Shown here: piece by piece, positions 46,473-54,853 of the stretch | How the letters are laid out: each line of letters starts with the position of its first letter | Position numbering within the stretch: position 1 is the first letter of the stretch | Source: Clostridia bacterium | Lineage (GTDB): Bacteria > Bacillota > Clostridia > Christensenellales > Aristaeellaceae | Direction of reading: 5' to 3' | Assembly: GCA_017410455.1 (NCBI GenBank) | Contig: JAFQQT010000010.1 | Location: 21,604-85,603 of the forward strand | DNA length: 64,000 nucleotides | The notes under the pieces: generated by a model | Databases searched by the model: none | Seen by the model: the letters and a program-made list of their open reading frames with translations, nothing else | Told to the model about the DNA's origin: nothing | Program-made: the position numbers and the translations under genes

Positions 46473-47525
46473 ATGAACAATATCCGCCTCAACGAAACCC
46501 TCCGCCCCCTGCGCCAGCAGGCCGGGCTGACGCAGAGCGCGCTGGCCGAGAGGCTGGGCGTATCCGACCGCGCCGTCAGCCGCTGGGAGAATGGCGACGC
46601 CCTGCCCGACGTCGCCCTGCTGCCCCCGCTGGCGATGCTGCTGGGCGTGTCCGTGGATGCGCTGCTGGGCGTGGACAGCCAGCGTCGGCAGGCCGCCATC
46701 GACGCGGCCCTGGCCGCCTGTTCCGCCGCCATGCAGCAGGGCAACGCCCCCGCTGCTGTGGCCGCGCTGCGTCAGGCGCTTTCCGCCTGGCCGGACGAGC
46801 CGGAGCTGATGGTCGCCCTCGCCCGGGCCCTGATGGCCCTGCACACGGAGGACGGCGTCCGGGAGGCATTGGCCCTCGCCCGCGCCGCCGACGGCAAGCC
46901 CGCGAGGCTCTCCACGCAGTATGGCTGCAAGCAGGTGATGGCCCTGGCCCTGCACCGCCTCGGCCGGAGCGAGGAGGCTGCGCGGCTGGTCTCAGACGAG
47001 CTGCCCTCCTTCTGGGCCAGCCGGGAGCTGCTCTACACCCGCGTCGCCCCGCCGGACAAGGCTCAGGGGCAGCGGCAGTTCAACCTGCTGTGGCTGACCG
47101 ACCACCTGTACTTCACCCTGCGGGAGATGGCGAAGGCCGACCCCGCCAACGCCATCGCCCTGCTGGAGATGGCCGTGCGCATTTACCGCGAGGTCACCGG
47201 CGGCAGCGCCGGCATGTACGAGGAGCGCATCTGCCAGGCGCAGGCGATGCTGGCCCGGCTGCACGCAGAAGCCGGCGACACGCCCGCCGCGCTGGCTACC
47301 CTGACTGCCGCCACGGAGGCTGCCGAAGCCTTCGCCGCCCATGATGGCCGCTACACCGCGCCGTGGCTCCCATCGGCGCACGACCAGCCCGCCACGCCCC
47401 GGGCGCTTGCCGTCCTGCGGGAGCACATCCTCGCCAGCATGCGCGAGCCGGCTTTCGACCCTCTGCGCAGCGATGCTGCCTTCGCCGCGCTCGCTGCCCG
47501 GCTGGAGGAAAGCCTCTGCTCATGA
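46473..47525 (+). CDS. XRE-type HTH regulator with TPR-like C-terminal region
   Basis: A 350-residue protein: XRE helix-turn-helix at 8-62 (QAGLTQSALAERLGVSDRAVSRWENG) followed by about 270 residues of alanine/leucine-rich helical repeats of TPR type. Such proteins often bind a peptide or partner protein through the TPR part. The start at 46473 has GAGGTGACCCCG upstream. Only a weak -10 (TATCAT) is visible before it. Confidence 0.85.
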   Translation: MNNIRLNETLRPLRQQAGLTQSALAERLGVSDRAVSRWENGDALPDVALLPPLAMLLGVSVDALLGVDSQRRQAAIDAALAACSAAMQQGNAPAAVAALRQALSAWPDEPELMVALARALMALHTEDGVREALALARAADGKPARLSTQYGCKQVMALALHRLGRSEEAARLVSDELPSFWASRELLYTRVAPPDKAQGQRQFNLLWLTDHLYFTLREMAKADPANAIALLEMAVRIYREVTGGSAGMYEERICQAQAMLARLHAEAGDTPAALATLTAATEAAEAFAAHDGRYTAPWLPSAHDQPATPRALAVLREHILASMREPAFDPLRSDAAFAALAARLEESLCS

Positions 47526-47585
47526 AGGATTTCCGCCCTCCCCCGGCGAATGATATCCACAAACGATCCGCAGGAGGACAACCGC

Positions 47586-48608
47586 ATGCGCATTCAGCAG
47601 ACCGCTTTCTCGTCCGGCCTGCCCTTCCTCAAGGGCGCGCTCCACGTTCACACCACCCGTTCCGACGGCCAGCAGACCCCGGAGGAGATCATCCGTCTGC
47701 ATCATCAGCATGGCTACGATTTCATGGCGCTGACCGACCACAATATTATCGGCCATCCCTCGCCGCAAGGGCGAGTGCTGGCTACGCTCGGCGATTGCAA
47801 GCAATCGCAGTCGCCAGTCGGGCTGAAGCCCGACCTCCGGATCGGACAGGTCAACCTCTGCCCTGACGTGCCCATGACCCTCCTGGCGGGCATTGAGCGG
47901 GATTTCGGCCTCCCCGGCCGCGCGGCGGACAAGCCCCACTGCGTGCATGTCGTGGGGCTGGGCGTTCCCGGCGATGCGCGCATCCCCCCGCAGGATTTCC
48001 ATCCCCAGTGGGCCGGGCGCGGCGAAAGCTGCATGGACGCCCAGCCGATGATCGACGAGATGCACCGCTGGGGCATGAAGACCTTTTACGCCCACCCGGA
48101 ATGGAGCGGCACGACGTACAGCGACTTCGGCGTGCTGGAGGGCAACTTCGCCATGGAGGTGTGGAACAGCGGTTGCGCGATCGACAACGACCTCGACAAC
48201 CACGCCGCCTGCTGGGATGAGGCCCTGGACGCCGGCCGCCGCCTCTGGGGCGTGGCGGTGGACGACGGGCACTGCCTGGCCCACCAGTGCAAGGGCTGGG
48301 TGATGGTCGCGGCGGCGGGCGACCCCGCCAGCATCCTCGCCGCGCTGGAGCAGGGCGCGTTCTATGCCTCCTGCGGCCCGGAGATCGTCGACTTCTGTGT
48401 GGAGGACGGCGCGGCGCACATCGTCTGCAGCCCCGCCGCGTCCGTGCAGTTTGTGTCCCTGCGCCATCCGCTGCCCTGCCGCCGCGACCCCGATGGCCGC
48501 CTGACCCACGCCAGCTGTGAGCTGCCCGAGGGGCTGCGCTACATCCGCGCCGTCGTGAAGGACGCCCAGGGCCGCCAGGCATGGACGAATCCCATCTTCC
48601 TGCGCTGA
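47586..48608 (+). CDS. PHP-domain phosphoesterase with an in-frame palindromic-element insertion
   Basis: A 340-residue PHP protein. The metal-binding motifs LHVHTTRSDG (near 19) and ALTDHN (near 50) and later HPEW and DDGH are in order, so the active site is likely complete. Directly after DHNIIG stand 29-30 residues (HPSPQGRVLATLGDCKQSQ and following) encoded by the inverted repeat copy B; related proteins pass straight to LLAGIE. The insert keeps the frame. ATG at 47586 preceded by AGGAGG. Substrate unknown. Confidence 0.82.
   Translation: MRIQQTAFSSGLPFLKGALHVHTTRSDGQQTPEEIIRLHHQHGYDFMALTDHNIIGHPSPQGRVLATLGDCKQSQSPVGLKPDLRIGQVNLCPDVPMTLLAGIERDFGLPGRAADKPHCVHVVGLGVPGDARIPPQDFHPQWAGRGESCMDAQPMIDEMHRWGMKTFYAHPEWSGTTYSDFGVLEGNFAMEVWNSGCAIDNDLDNHAACWDEALDAGRRLWGVAVDDGHCLAHQCKGWVMVAAAGDPASILAALEQGAFYASCGPEIVDFCVEDGAAHIVCSPAASVQFVSLRHPLPCRRDPDGRLTHASCELPEGLRYIRAVVKDAQGRQAWTNPIFLR
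47749..47838 (-). repeat. 90-base palindromic element, copy B, inside the PHP gene
   Basis: Reverse-oriented copy of the element at 41354-41443, same length, with GTCGGGCT / AGCCCGAC and GCGATTGC / GCAATCGC hairpins unchanged and the third hairpin CTCGCC-CTTGC-GGCGAG changed at two pairs with pairing kept. Translated as part of the PHP protein. Confidence 0.8.
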
Positions 48609-48653
48609 GCCGAGCGCCTGTCCCCTGCGTTCCCCGGGATCGACCCCGCCATC

Positions 48654-48680
48654 CGCCTCCCATGCCGGGAGGCGATTTTT
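48654..48680 (+). terminator. terminator of the PHP gene
   Basis: CGCCTCCC / GGGAGGCG stem then ATTTTTC. Confidence 0.9.
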
Positions 48681-48705
48681 CTTTGCGCGCCGCCTTCATC
48701 CCCGT

Positions 48706-48734
48706 TTGACAAAGCCTGCATTCTCTGCTAAACT
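48706..48734 (+). promoter_or_regulatory. promoter of the peptide-modification operon
   Basis: TTGACA (48706-48711), 17-base spacer, TAAACT (48729-48734), 34 bases before the first start codon. Confidence 0.75.
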
Positions 48735-48767
48735 TCTCAATGATATCGGGAGTGGGGTGAACCGGCC

Positions 48768-50066
48768 ATGAAGACGATCATACCGCCGCAGCAGGCCGTG
48801 CTGCAGGCGTTGGGGCCCGTGCGCGGCGGAGGCGGATGGCGGCTGTGCCAATACTGCCTCAGGCGTGAAGTGCCGCAGGGCATGCTGCTGTATCACCTGC
48901 TGACCCGGGAGCTGCTCCTGCTGTCCCCTGCGGAGTGGGATGCGGCGCTGACCCTGCCGGAGCTGCAGGCGCGCTGGTTCATCGTGCCCGAGGACACGCC
49001 GGAACAGGAGCATGCGGACCTGGTGCGCTGGGCGCTGCGGGCGATGCATAAACCCGGCCCGGTCACGGACTTCACCATCCTCCCCACCACGGACTGCAAC
49101 GCCCGGTGCTTCTACTGCTACGAGGCGGGCCGCCCCCGCAGGATGATGAGCCAGGAAACGGCGGCGCAGGCGGCGACCCATATCATCACGCAAAGCAGCG
49201 GGAAGCCGGTCCGGCTGCGCTGGTTCGGCGGAGAACCGCTGATGAACCACGCCGCCATCGACGCTATCTGCGCCACGCTGGCCAGTCAGGGCGTCCCCTT
49301 CACATCATCGATGACGACCAACGGCCTGCTGTTCACGCCCGAAACAATCCGCACAGCCGTGGACTGCTGGAAGCTCCGCGCGGTGCAGATCACCCTGGAC
49401 GGCACCGAGCAGACCTACAACCGCACAAAAGCCTATGTGGGCGCGGACGGCAGCCCCTTCTGCACGGTGCTGGCGAACATCCGGAGCCTCCTGGAGGCCG
49501 GCGTGCACGTGGCCATCCGCCTGAACGTGGGCGCACACAACGCACCCGACATGCTGCAGCTGGCAGAGCTGCTGGCAAGGGAGCTGCGCGGCGCAGGCAG
49601 CCTGAACGTCTACGCGCGCGCCCTCTTCAGCACCGACAGCTGGCATTGCGCCGCAGACCCCGGGGCGCCGCTGGCGCAGCTCACCGGGCGACTCTGCGAG
49701 CTCGGCCTCCAGCCGCCTGCAAGGCTGCAGCGCGAACTGCCCCTGAACCAGTGCATGGCGGACAGCGGACGCGCCCGGGTCATCCTGCCCGACGGACGGC
49801 TGACGCTGTGCGAACACCACACGGAGGACGAGATCATCGGGCACATCGCCTCCCCTGAGCTGGACAGGCCGCTGATGAAGGCTTGGGCGCAGCAGGAGGC
49901 ACCCATCCCGGCCTGCGCGACCTGCCCGCTCTACCCGGAATGCAACCGCCTGTCCAAGTGCGACACGCTGGAACGCTGCACCGACGAATCCCGCCGCGCC
50001 GCGCTGCGCAGCCGGGAGCGCTCGATGCTGGCGGAGTACCAGCGCTACCTGAACAGCCAGGGCTGA
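48768..50066 (+). CDS. radical SAM/SPASM peptide maturase
   Basis: A 432-residue enzyme. An N-terminal region (1-95) of the kind that binds leader peptides precedes the radical SAM motif C110-x3-C114-x2-C117 (CNARCFYC); the core follows (WFGGEPLMN at 152-160). The C-terminal SPASM region has C329, C348, C383, C386, C392, C398 and C404, enough for two extra iron-sulfur clusters. Enzymes of this build make thioether or carbon-carbon links in ribosomal peptides. It opens the operon that holds a five-cysteine precursor and a PqqD-like protein. Confidence 0.88.
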   Translation: MKTIIPPQQAVLQALGPVRGGGGWRLCQYCLRREVPQGMLLYHLLTRELLLLSPAEWDAALTLPELQARWFIVPEDTPEQEHADLVRWALRAMHKPGPVTDFTILPTTDCNARCFYCYEAGRPRRMMSQETAAQAATHIITQSSGKPVRLRWFGGEPLMNHAAIDAICATLASQGVPFTSSMTTNGLLFTPETIRTAVDCWKLRAVQITLDGTEQTYNRTKAYVGADGSPFCTVLANIRSLLEAGVHVAIRLNVGAHNAPDMLQLAELLARELRGAGSLNVYARALFSTDSWHCAADPGAPLAQLTGRLCELGLQPPARLQRELPLNQCMADSGRARVILPDGRLTLCEHHTEDEIIGHIASPELDRPLMKAWAQQEAPIPACATCPLYPECNRLSKCDTLERCTDESRRAALRSRERSMLAEYQRYLNSQG

Positions 50067-50090
50067 CGCCCATCAGAAAGGAGCACCCGG

Positions 50091-50798
50091 ATGGAACGGG
50101 ATTACCTGATCGCCGGACTGCGGGTCCGGATGGACACCTTCGGGCGAACGGAGGCGCTGGCCCAGCCCTACTGCGCCCTCCACGGGGGCGAACCGGATAT
50201 CCACATCTGCTCGCAGCAGGAGTACTGCCGGGCGCATCGCCCGGACGCGCCCCTGGACGAGCTGGAGTACATGGGCACCAGCCGCGACTTCTACACGCAG
50301 CTGCTCCAGCACGACGGCATGGCGCTGCACGCCTCCGCCATCCTGGTGGATGGCAGGGCCTGGCTCTTCTCCGCCGACAGCGGGGTGGGCAAGTCCACCC
50401 ACCGCGCCCTGTGGCAGCAGGTGCTGGGCGAGGATCGCGTCCTGATCATCAACGATGACAAACCCGCACTGCGCAGGCTCGACGGGCAGTGGTACGCCTA
50501 TGGCACGCCGTGGTGCGGCAAGGAGGGGCTGAACCGGAACCTCTGGGCGCCCGTGGGCGGCCTGTGCCTGCTGGAGCGGGGGGATACGAACGCCATCGCC
50601 CCCTACACGGCGGACGACCTGCTGTTCCGCCTGCTGCGCCAGACGCAGCCGGTGCAGGCGTGCGACGCGCTCAACCACCTGCTGACGCTGATGGACACGC
50701 TGACAAAGGAAGTGCCCATCTGGCGTCTGCGCTGCACGCCAACGCCCGAAGCCGCGCTTCTGGCATACCGGCACATGACGGGGAAAGCCAATGAATGA
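50091..50798 (+). CDS. HPr-kinase-like ATPase of RiPP clusters
   Basis: A 235-residue protein with a Walker A motif SADSGVGKST (94-103) and the downstream IINDDKPALRRLDGQWYAYGTPWCGKEGL region (in pieces, about 119-150) shared by HprK / PEP-carboxykinase-like proteins that accompany PqqD and radical SAM genes. It may phosphorylate serine or threonine of the peptide or supply energy for another step; the function is not proven in the family. Its end overlaps the peptidase gene by 8 bases. Confidence 0.75.
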   Translation: MERDYLIAGLRVRMDTFGRTEALAQPYCALHGGEPDIHICSQQEYCRAHRPDAPLDELEYMGTSRDFYTQLLQHDGMALHASAILVDGRAWLFSADSGVGKSTHRALWQQVLGEDRVLIINDDKPALRRLDGQWYAYGTPWCGKEGLNRNLWAPVGGLCLLERGDTNAIAPYTADDLLFRLLRQTQPVQACDALNHLLTLMDTLTKEVPIWRLRCTPTPEAALLAYRHMTGKANE

Positions 50799-51276
50799 AC
50801 AGTATGAAACCCTGCAGGTGGCCCTGCAGGACATGATGCCGCTGTTCCGGGAGCAGCTGGCCGCCGGAAAGAAGGTGCGCTTCACCCCCCACGGCAACAG
50901 CATGTGGCCCATGCTGCGCTCCGGCCGGGACATGGTGGAGCTGTCCGCCCTGCCGCAGCAGCTGCGCAAGCACGACCTGGTCCTGTACCAGCGCGCCAAC
51001 GGGCACTATGTGCTGCACCGGATCGTCCACATGGATCAGGGCAGCATCACCTGCTCGGGCGACCGGCAGCTGAGGTGCGAGTCCGGCCTGCAGCCGTCGC
51101 AGATGATCGCGCTGGTGAAGGCATTCCGCCGGAACGGGCGCTGGTATGCCGTCACCCATCCGGGCTACTGGCTGTACTGCCGCCTGTGGCCCCTGTGCAA
51201 GCTCATCTGGCGCGGCTGGAAACGGCTGCAGCGGATCCTGCGCAGAAAAAAACAAAACGGAGATGGACATACATGA
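50791..51276 (+). CDS. S24/S26-family peptidase (SipW-like)
   Basis: A 161-residue protein with the nucleophile S37 in GNSMWPML, H76 in VLHRIV in place of the usual lysine (as in SipW/ER-type signal peptidases), and SGDRQ at 89-93. A hydrophobic helix (about 133-150) and a basic tail would attach it to the membrane. In this operon it is the best candidate to cut the leader from the precursor or the mature product. Ends in ATGA overlap with the ligase gene. Confidence 0.78.
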   Translation: MNEQYETLQVALQDMMPLFREQLAAGKKVRFTPHGNSMWPMLRSGRDMVELSALPQQLRKHDLVLYQRANGHYVLHRIVHMDQGSITCSGDRQLRCESGLQPSQMIALVKAFRRNGRWYAVTHPGYWLYCRLWPLCKLIWRGWKRLQRILRRKKQNGDGHT

Positions 51277-52826
51277 GCCGAATAAGAAGACTAAGCGGCA
51301 CCGAGGCCCCGCCTGCCCGGACGATCACCGACATGCTGGCCCAGGCCTGCGCGTCCCGTCCCGAGCAAACCGCCTTTATCGACATGGGCGAACCGGAACA
51401 GCGCTTCACCTACGCACAGTTCCGGGAGGATCTGCTGGCCGCCGCCGGAAAGCTGCAGGCGCTTGCAGCCCGGCATATCGCCGTGGTCTGCGACGGCAGC
51501 TATACGTGCGTCGTACACCTGTATGCGGTGATGGTCGCCGGCAAGGTGCTGATCCCTCTGGATGCGCAGCTGCCGCAGGAGGACGTTGCCACTCTGCTCA
51601 CCCGCTTTGACGCAGATCTGGTGCTGGGCCCGCAGGAAGACCGCTGTCACCCCTGCCCGGCCATATCGTGGGAAACGTTGCCGGACACCCCCGGTCAGCC
51701 ACTGACGCAATGGCCCCGGCATGAGCCGGACGCACCCGCCTGCATCGTATGCACCTCCGGCACGGAGGGCAAGGCGCGCGGCGTGCTCCTGACCCAGTAC
51801 AACATGGCGCATACGAACAACTGCAGCGTCGTCAACAACCTCAAGCGCCCTGTTCGGCAGATGGTGTATCTGTCGCTGCACCACATCTTCACCCTGCTCG
51901 TGGTCACCACTGCGCTCCAGCAGGGGCACGAGATCTACCTGAGCCGGTCGGTGAAGTACTTCGTGCGGGACATGGAGCGCGTCCAGCCGGACATCATGAC
52001 CACCATCCCGATGATCAACGAGATGTACCGCAGCCGCATCCTTGCATCGCTCCGGCGCTCCGGGCAGCTTGAAAAGGTGCAGAAGCTGATCCGCCTGTCC
52101 AACGCCCTGCTGCGCCTGGGAATCGACCTGCGCACGCTGCTGTTCCGCCAGCTGCGCGAAAAAGCAGGCCGTCTGCCCCAGCTGATCGTCACCAGCGCCG
52201 CCGTCTCGCAGCCGGATACGCTGCGTTTCTATCAGGATATCGGCGTGATCGTCCTGCAATGCTATGGCATGACGGAAACCACCGGCTCCATCGCCACCAA
52301 TACGCTGCTGAACAACCGCATCGGCTCGGTGGGCAAGCCCAAGGATTACTGCGAGGTACGCATCGTCGACGGCGAGATCCAGGTGCGGGGCAGCAACGTG
52401 TTCCGCGAGTATTATGGCGACCCCGCTGCCACGGCGAAGGTCTTCGACGGAGAATGGCTCCGCACAGGCGACCTGGGGCGCCTCGACCACGACGGTTACC
52501 TCTTCATCACCGGTCGCCGCAAGAACCTGATCATCCTGGACAGCGGCGAGAACGTATCCCCGGAGGAGCTGGAGCAGCAGCTGACGGCCGACCCGGCCAT
52601 CGCGGAAGCCCTCGTGCGGGAGAGGCAGGGCCGCATCCACGCCGAGCTCTACATCAGCGCGCCATCGGAGATTTCCCCCGATGAACTGGCCAGGCGCTGC
52701 GTGGAGCGCATCAACGATCGCAATCCCGCCTACAAGCGCATCAGCTCCTGGGATCTGCGGGATGAGCCCTTTGAGAAAAACGCATCGATGAAGATCAGGA
52801 GGCCATATGATGAGCACAATGATTGA
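51273..52826 (+). CDS. acyl-AMP ligase (ANL superfamily)
   Basis: A 517-residue adenylate-forming enzyme. The P-loop CTSGTEGKARGV is at 160-171, the YGMTETTG motif follows in the middle, then GEWLRTGDLGRLDHDGYLFITGR (in pieces) and the C-terminal lysine region NASMKIRR. No thioesterase or condensation domain. With the carrier protein gene directly after it, it probably loads a fatty or aryl acid onto that carrier. ATG chosen for the ATGA overlap with the peptidase gene. Confidence 0.87.
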   Translation: MSRIRRLSGTEAPPARTITDMLAQACASRPEQTAFIDMGEPEQRFTYAQFREDLLAAAGKLQALAARHIAVVCDGSYTCVVHLYAVMVAGKVLIPLDAQLPQEDVATLLTRFDADLVLGPQEDRCHPCPAISWETLPDTPGQPLTQWPRHEPDAPACIVCTSGTEGKARGVLLTQYNMAHTNNCSVVNNLKRPVRQMVYLSLHHIFTLLVVTTALQQGHEIYLSRSVKYFVRDMERVQPDIMTTIPMINEMYRSRILASLRRSGQLEKVQKLIRLSNALLRLGIDLRTLLFRQLREKAGRLPQLIVTSAAVSQPDTLRFYQDIGVIVLQCYGMTETTGSIATNTLLNNRIGSVGKPKDYCEVRIVDGEIQVRGSNVFREYYGDPAATAKVFDGEWLRTGDLGRLDHDGYLFITGRRKNLIILDSGENVSPEELEQQLTADPAIAEALVRERQGRIHAELYISAPSEISPDELARRCVERINDRNPAYKRISSWDLRDEPFEKNASMKIRRPYDEHND

Positions 52827-53088
52827 GCAGATCCAGCAGAAGGTGATCGACTACTGGCGGCAGGTGCTGGACGATCCGGACGTGGAGATCGGCCCGGACA
52901 GCAACCTGATCGATGATCTGGCGCTGTCCTCGCTGGAGATCTTCGTATCGCTGATGGACATGGAGCGGAATTACGGCATCCGCATCCCCGAGCGCTGTCT
53001 GCGCCGCATGACCACCCCCCGGGGCGCGGCGGAGGTCATCGCCCAGTCCCTCAGCCAGAAGGGAGACGCCCATGAGCCGCGCCAATGA
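52807..53088 (+). CDS. acyl carrier protein
   Basis: A 93-residue protein with the phosphopantetheine site S42 in DLALSSLEIF (37-46) and the acidic, four-helix pattern of carrier proteins. It overlaps the ligase gene by 20 bases and the acyltransferase gene by 17. It should carry the acyl group from the ligase to the acyltransferase. Confidence 0.85.
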   Translation: MMSTMIEQIQQKVIDYWRQVLDDPDVEIGPDSNLIDDLALSSLEIFVSLMDMERNYGIRIPERCLRRMTTPRGAAEVIAQSLSQKGDAHEPRQ

Positions 53089-54175
53089 CCTGCTGCGCAT
53101 CGACCGGGATCCCGCGCTGCGCCGCAGCAGCTATGTGGGCATGTTCGACCTGCCCAAGGGGCTGCTGATGCTGGCGATCATCGCCTTTCACAGCGTCAAC
53201 GACTACAGCATGTTCACATCCTGGGCTTATCGCCAGCCGCTGCCCCTCAGAACGCTCCTGAGCCTGCTGTCGCTGCTGCATTACGGGCTGACCCCCGCGC
53301 TGTTCATGACCTGTGGGTTCGGGGAGCGCCGTGAAAAGCTGGTGAACAACGTCCGGCGTCACATTTCACCGTTGATAATCCCTTACATCTGTGTTACAAT
53401 AGCAGTGATGATTCTCGTTCCGCTGCGTCAGCTCCTTTCTGGAGAGAGCGTGATGCAGGGGCTCAAGGAGCAGGGCCTGGCGTTTCTGCTGGGGCTGCAC
53501 CTCAGGCTGGATGGCGTGGGGAACATCGGCCCGCTGTGGTTCCCGACGGCCTATGCCGCAGCCGGGCTGATGCTGAACCTGCTGCTCCGCGTGAAAAAGG
53601 AATGGCTGCGGTGGCTGCTGCTGGTAGCCGGTGCCGCGCTGGCCATCGTCACCAGCCGGTTGCCCATCCCCTTCTGCATCCAGCAGGCGCTGGTATGCAC
53701 GGGGCTACTGTATGCCGGATACCTGCTGCGGCAGCACAAGGTGCTGACCAGGCCGCTGCCTGTCTGGCTCTGCGGGCTGATCTGGCTGGTGTGCATCATC
53801 GCCATGACCTTCCGGGGCTATGTGGAGTTTTCCCTGGCGTATTTCCGCAGAGGGCTGCCCGACCTCGTGGTGGCCTATGCCGCCGGTTATGCGCTGCTGC
53901 GGCTGCTGATGCAGCTCAACGCATTGCAGGGGCGGCTGCCGGATGCGATCCGCTGGATCGGACGGCACATGTTCTGGCTCTGCTGCATCCACACAGTGGT
54001 ACGCCTGGGCCTTCCGTGGGATGCGTTCATCGCGCTCTTCGGGGCCAACCCGATCCCCGGCTATCTGATCGAGCTCGTCCTGCAGCTTGCCCTCGCCCTT
54101 TCGGGCTGCTGGCTGCTTGATCACCTGGTTTTCATCCATCACTACAAAGCAAACGAAAGGAAGCCTGCACAATGA
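53072..54175 (+). CDS. membrane acyltransferase (acyltransferase-3 family)
   Basis: A 367-residue protein with about ten membrane helices. FDLPKGLLMLAIIAFHS near residue 25 carries the family histidine (H39) and the following helices fit the acyltransferase-3 (Pfam 01757) order. It transfers an acyl group to a hydroxyl or amine, here perhaps on the peptide. Bases 53372-53400 have an unusual run of A/T and rare ATA codons that forms a good internal promoter. Its stop overlaps the precursor start (ATGA). Confidence 0.75.
   Translation: MSRANDLLRIDRDPALRRSSYVGMFDLPKGLLMLAIIAFHSVNDYSMFTSWAYRQPLPLRTLLSLLSLLHYGLTPALFMTCGFGERREKLVNNVRRHISPLIIPYICVTIAVMILVPLRQLLSGESVMQGLKEQGLAFLLGLHLRLDGVGNIGPLWFPTAYAAAGLMLNLLLRVKKEWLRWLLLVAGAALAIVTSRLPIPFCIQQALVCTGLLYAGYLLRQHKVLTRPLPVWLCGLIWLVCIIAMTFRGYVEFSLAYFRRGLPDLVVAYAAGYALLRLLMQLNALQGRLPDAIRWIGRHMFWLCCIHTVVRLGLPWDAFIALFGANPIPGYLIELVLQLALALSGCWLLDHLVFIHHYKANERKPAQ
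53372..53400 (+). promoter_or_regulatory. internal promoter-like site in the acyltransferase gene
   Basis: TTGATA (53372-53377), 17-base spacer, TACAAT (53395-53400), in a stretch with two ATA codons unlike the GC-rich surroundings. It could raise expression of the precursor peptide and PqqD gene. Confidence 0.45.
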
Positions 54176-54342
54176 AGAAGTACGAAGCGCCCTCCATCGA
54201 TTTCTACGTTTTCGAAATGCCCGAGTCGATCATGAACTCCGGCTGCAGCACGCTCGCCTGTACCGCCGATGGCATCGGATGCATCGTGGATGGCACCTGC
54301 ATCACCGATGGCGTCTGCGTTTCCGACATCTCCTGGTACTGA
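54172..54342 (+). CDS. 56-residue five-cysteine precursor peptide
   Basis: A 56-residue frame with ATG overlapping the acyltransferase stop (ATGA) and AAAGGA 10 bases upstream. The first 24 residues (MKKYEAPSIDFYVFEMPESI and MNSG) form an amphipathic leader of the type seen in clostridial radical-SAM peptides. The core holds cysteines at 25, 30, 37, 43 and 49 in a loose repeat DGxxC(I/V) (DGIGC, DGTC, DGVC) and ends VSDISWY. It is next to a PqqD-like gene and in the operon of a SPASM maturase, so it is very probably the RiPP substrate; bridges would join cysteine to nearby residues. The small size explains why it is easily missed. Confidence 0.78.
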   Translation: MKKYEAPSIDFYVFEMPESIMNSGCSTLACTADGIGCIVDGTCITDGVCVSDISWY

Positions 54343-54354
54343 GGATCGCTGCCG

Positions 54355-54627
54355 ATGGAAAAACTCAGGATCAGGACGGGGTATCAGCTCCGCACGGTAG
54401 CGGGGCGTACCGTCGTCGTTCCCACGGAGGACACGCTGGACACGAACGTGATGATCGTCCTCAATGAAACGGGCAAGCTCCTGTGGGATCGTCTGTCCGC
54501 GGGCGCCACGCCGGAGGAGCTGGTCAGCGCCCTGCTGGCGGAATACGACGTTTCCCAGGACGTTGCCCGCAGCGACGTGCAGGCCTTCATCGCCCGCATG
54601 CGCCAGCGTGGCCTCTTCGAAGATTAA
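54355..54627 (+). CDS. PqqD-like peptide-recognition protein (RRE)
   Basis: A 90-residue protein with the PqqD winged-helix fold: a three-strand beta start (KLRIRTGYQLRTVAGRTVVVP), LNETGKLLWDRL near 37 and ALLAEYDVSQDVARSDVQAFI near 61. PqqD domains bind the leader and bring the precursor to the radical SAM enzyme. Last gene of the operon, 12 bases after the precursor. Confidence 0.87.
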   Translation: MEKLRIRTGYQLRTVAGRTVVVPTEDTLDTNVMIVLNETGKLLWDRLSAGATPEELVSALLAEYDVSQDVARSDVQAFIARMRQRGLFED

Positions 54628-54636
54628 GCAAGCGAA

Positions 54637-54665
54637 AACGCTTCTGCAGCGACAGCAGAAGCGTT
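54637..54665. repeat. hairpin repeat, first copy
   Basis: AACGCTTCTGC-AGCGACA-GCAGAAGCGTT, followed by CAAATC, so without a U-run on the plus strand. An identical 29-base copy is at 54854-54882. Confidence 0.85.
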
Positions 54666-54670
54666 CAAAT

Positions 54671-54828
54671 CATCGACAGAGTCGATGGTTTGCAGACCTT
54701 CAAAAAAGTCTGCAAGCCAAGGCGGCAAAGCTGCAAATCCGGGAGTTTACTTCGCGGTAAATGACCGGATTTTCAGCTGCAGCCAACGCAGGAAGCATCC
54801 TTTCCGGCGCCCCTGCCGGAAAGGATGC
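54671..54828. other. array of four further perfect hairpins
   Basis: In order: CATCGAC / GTCGATG (54671-54687), TTGCAGAC / GTCTGCAA (54690-54715), a nested GCTG-AAATCCGG / CCGGATTT-CAGC with inner TTTAC / GTAAA (54730-54777), and GCATCCTTTCCGGC / GCCGGAAAGGATGC (54795-54828), a perfect 14-base stem. No gene lies here. Confidence 0.8.
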
Positions 54829-54853
54829 GGTTGCGGGCTTTTTTGATGGTCTG

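Noticed and set aside
47586-48608. The PHP gene was first considered a pseudogene because of the inserted repeat.
   Set aside because: The insertion is a multiple of three without stop codons and the metal-binding motifs on both sides are intact.
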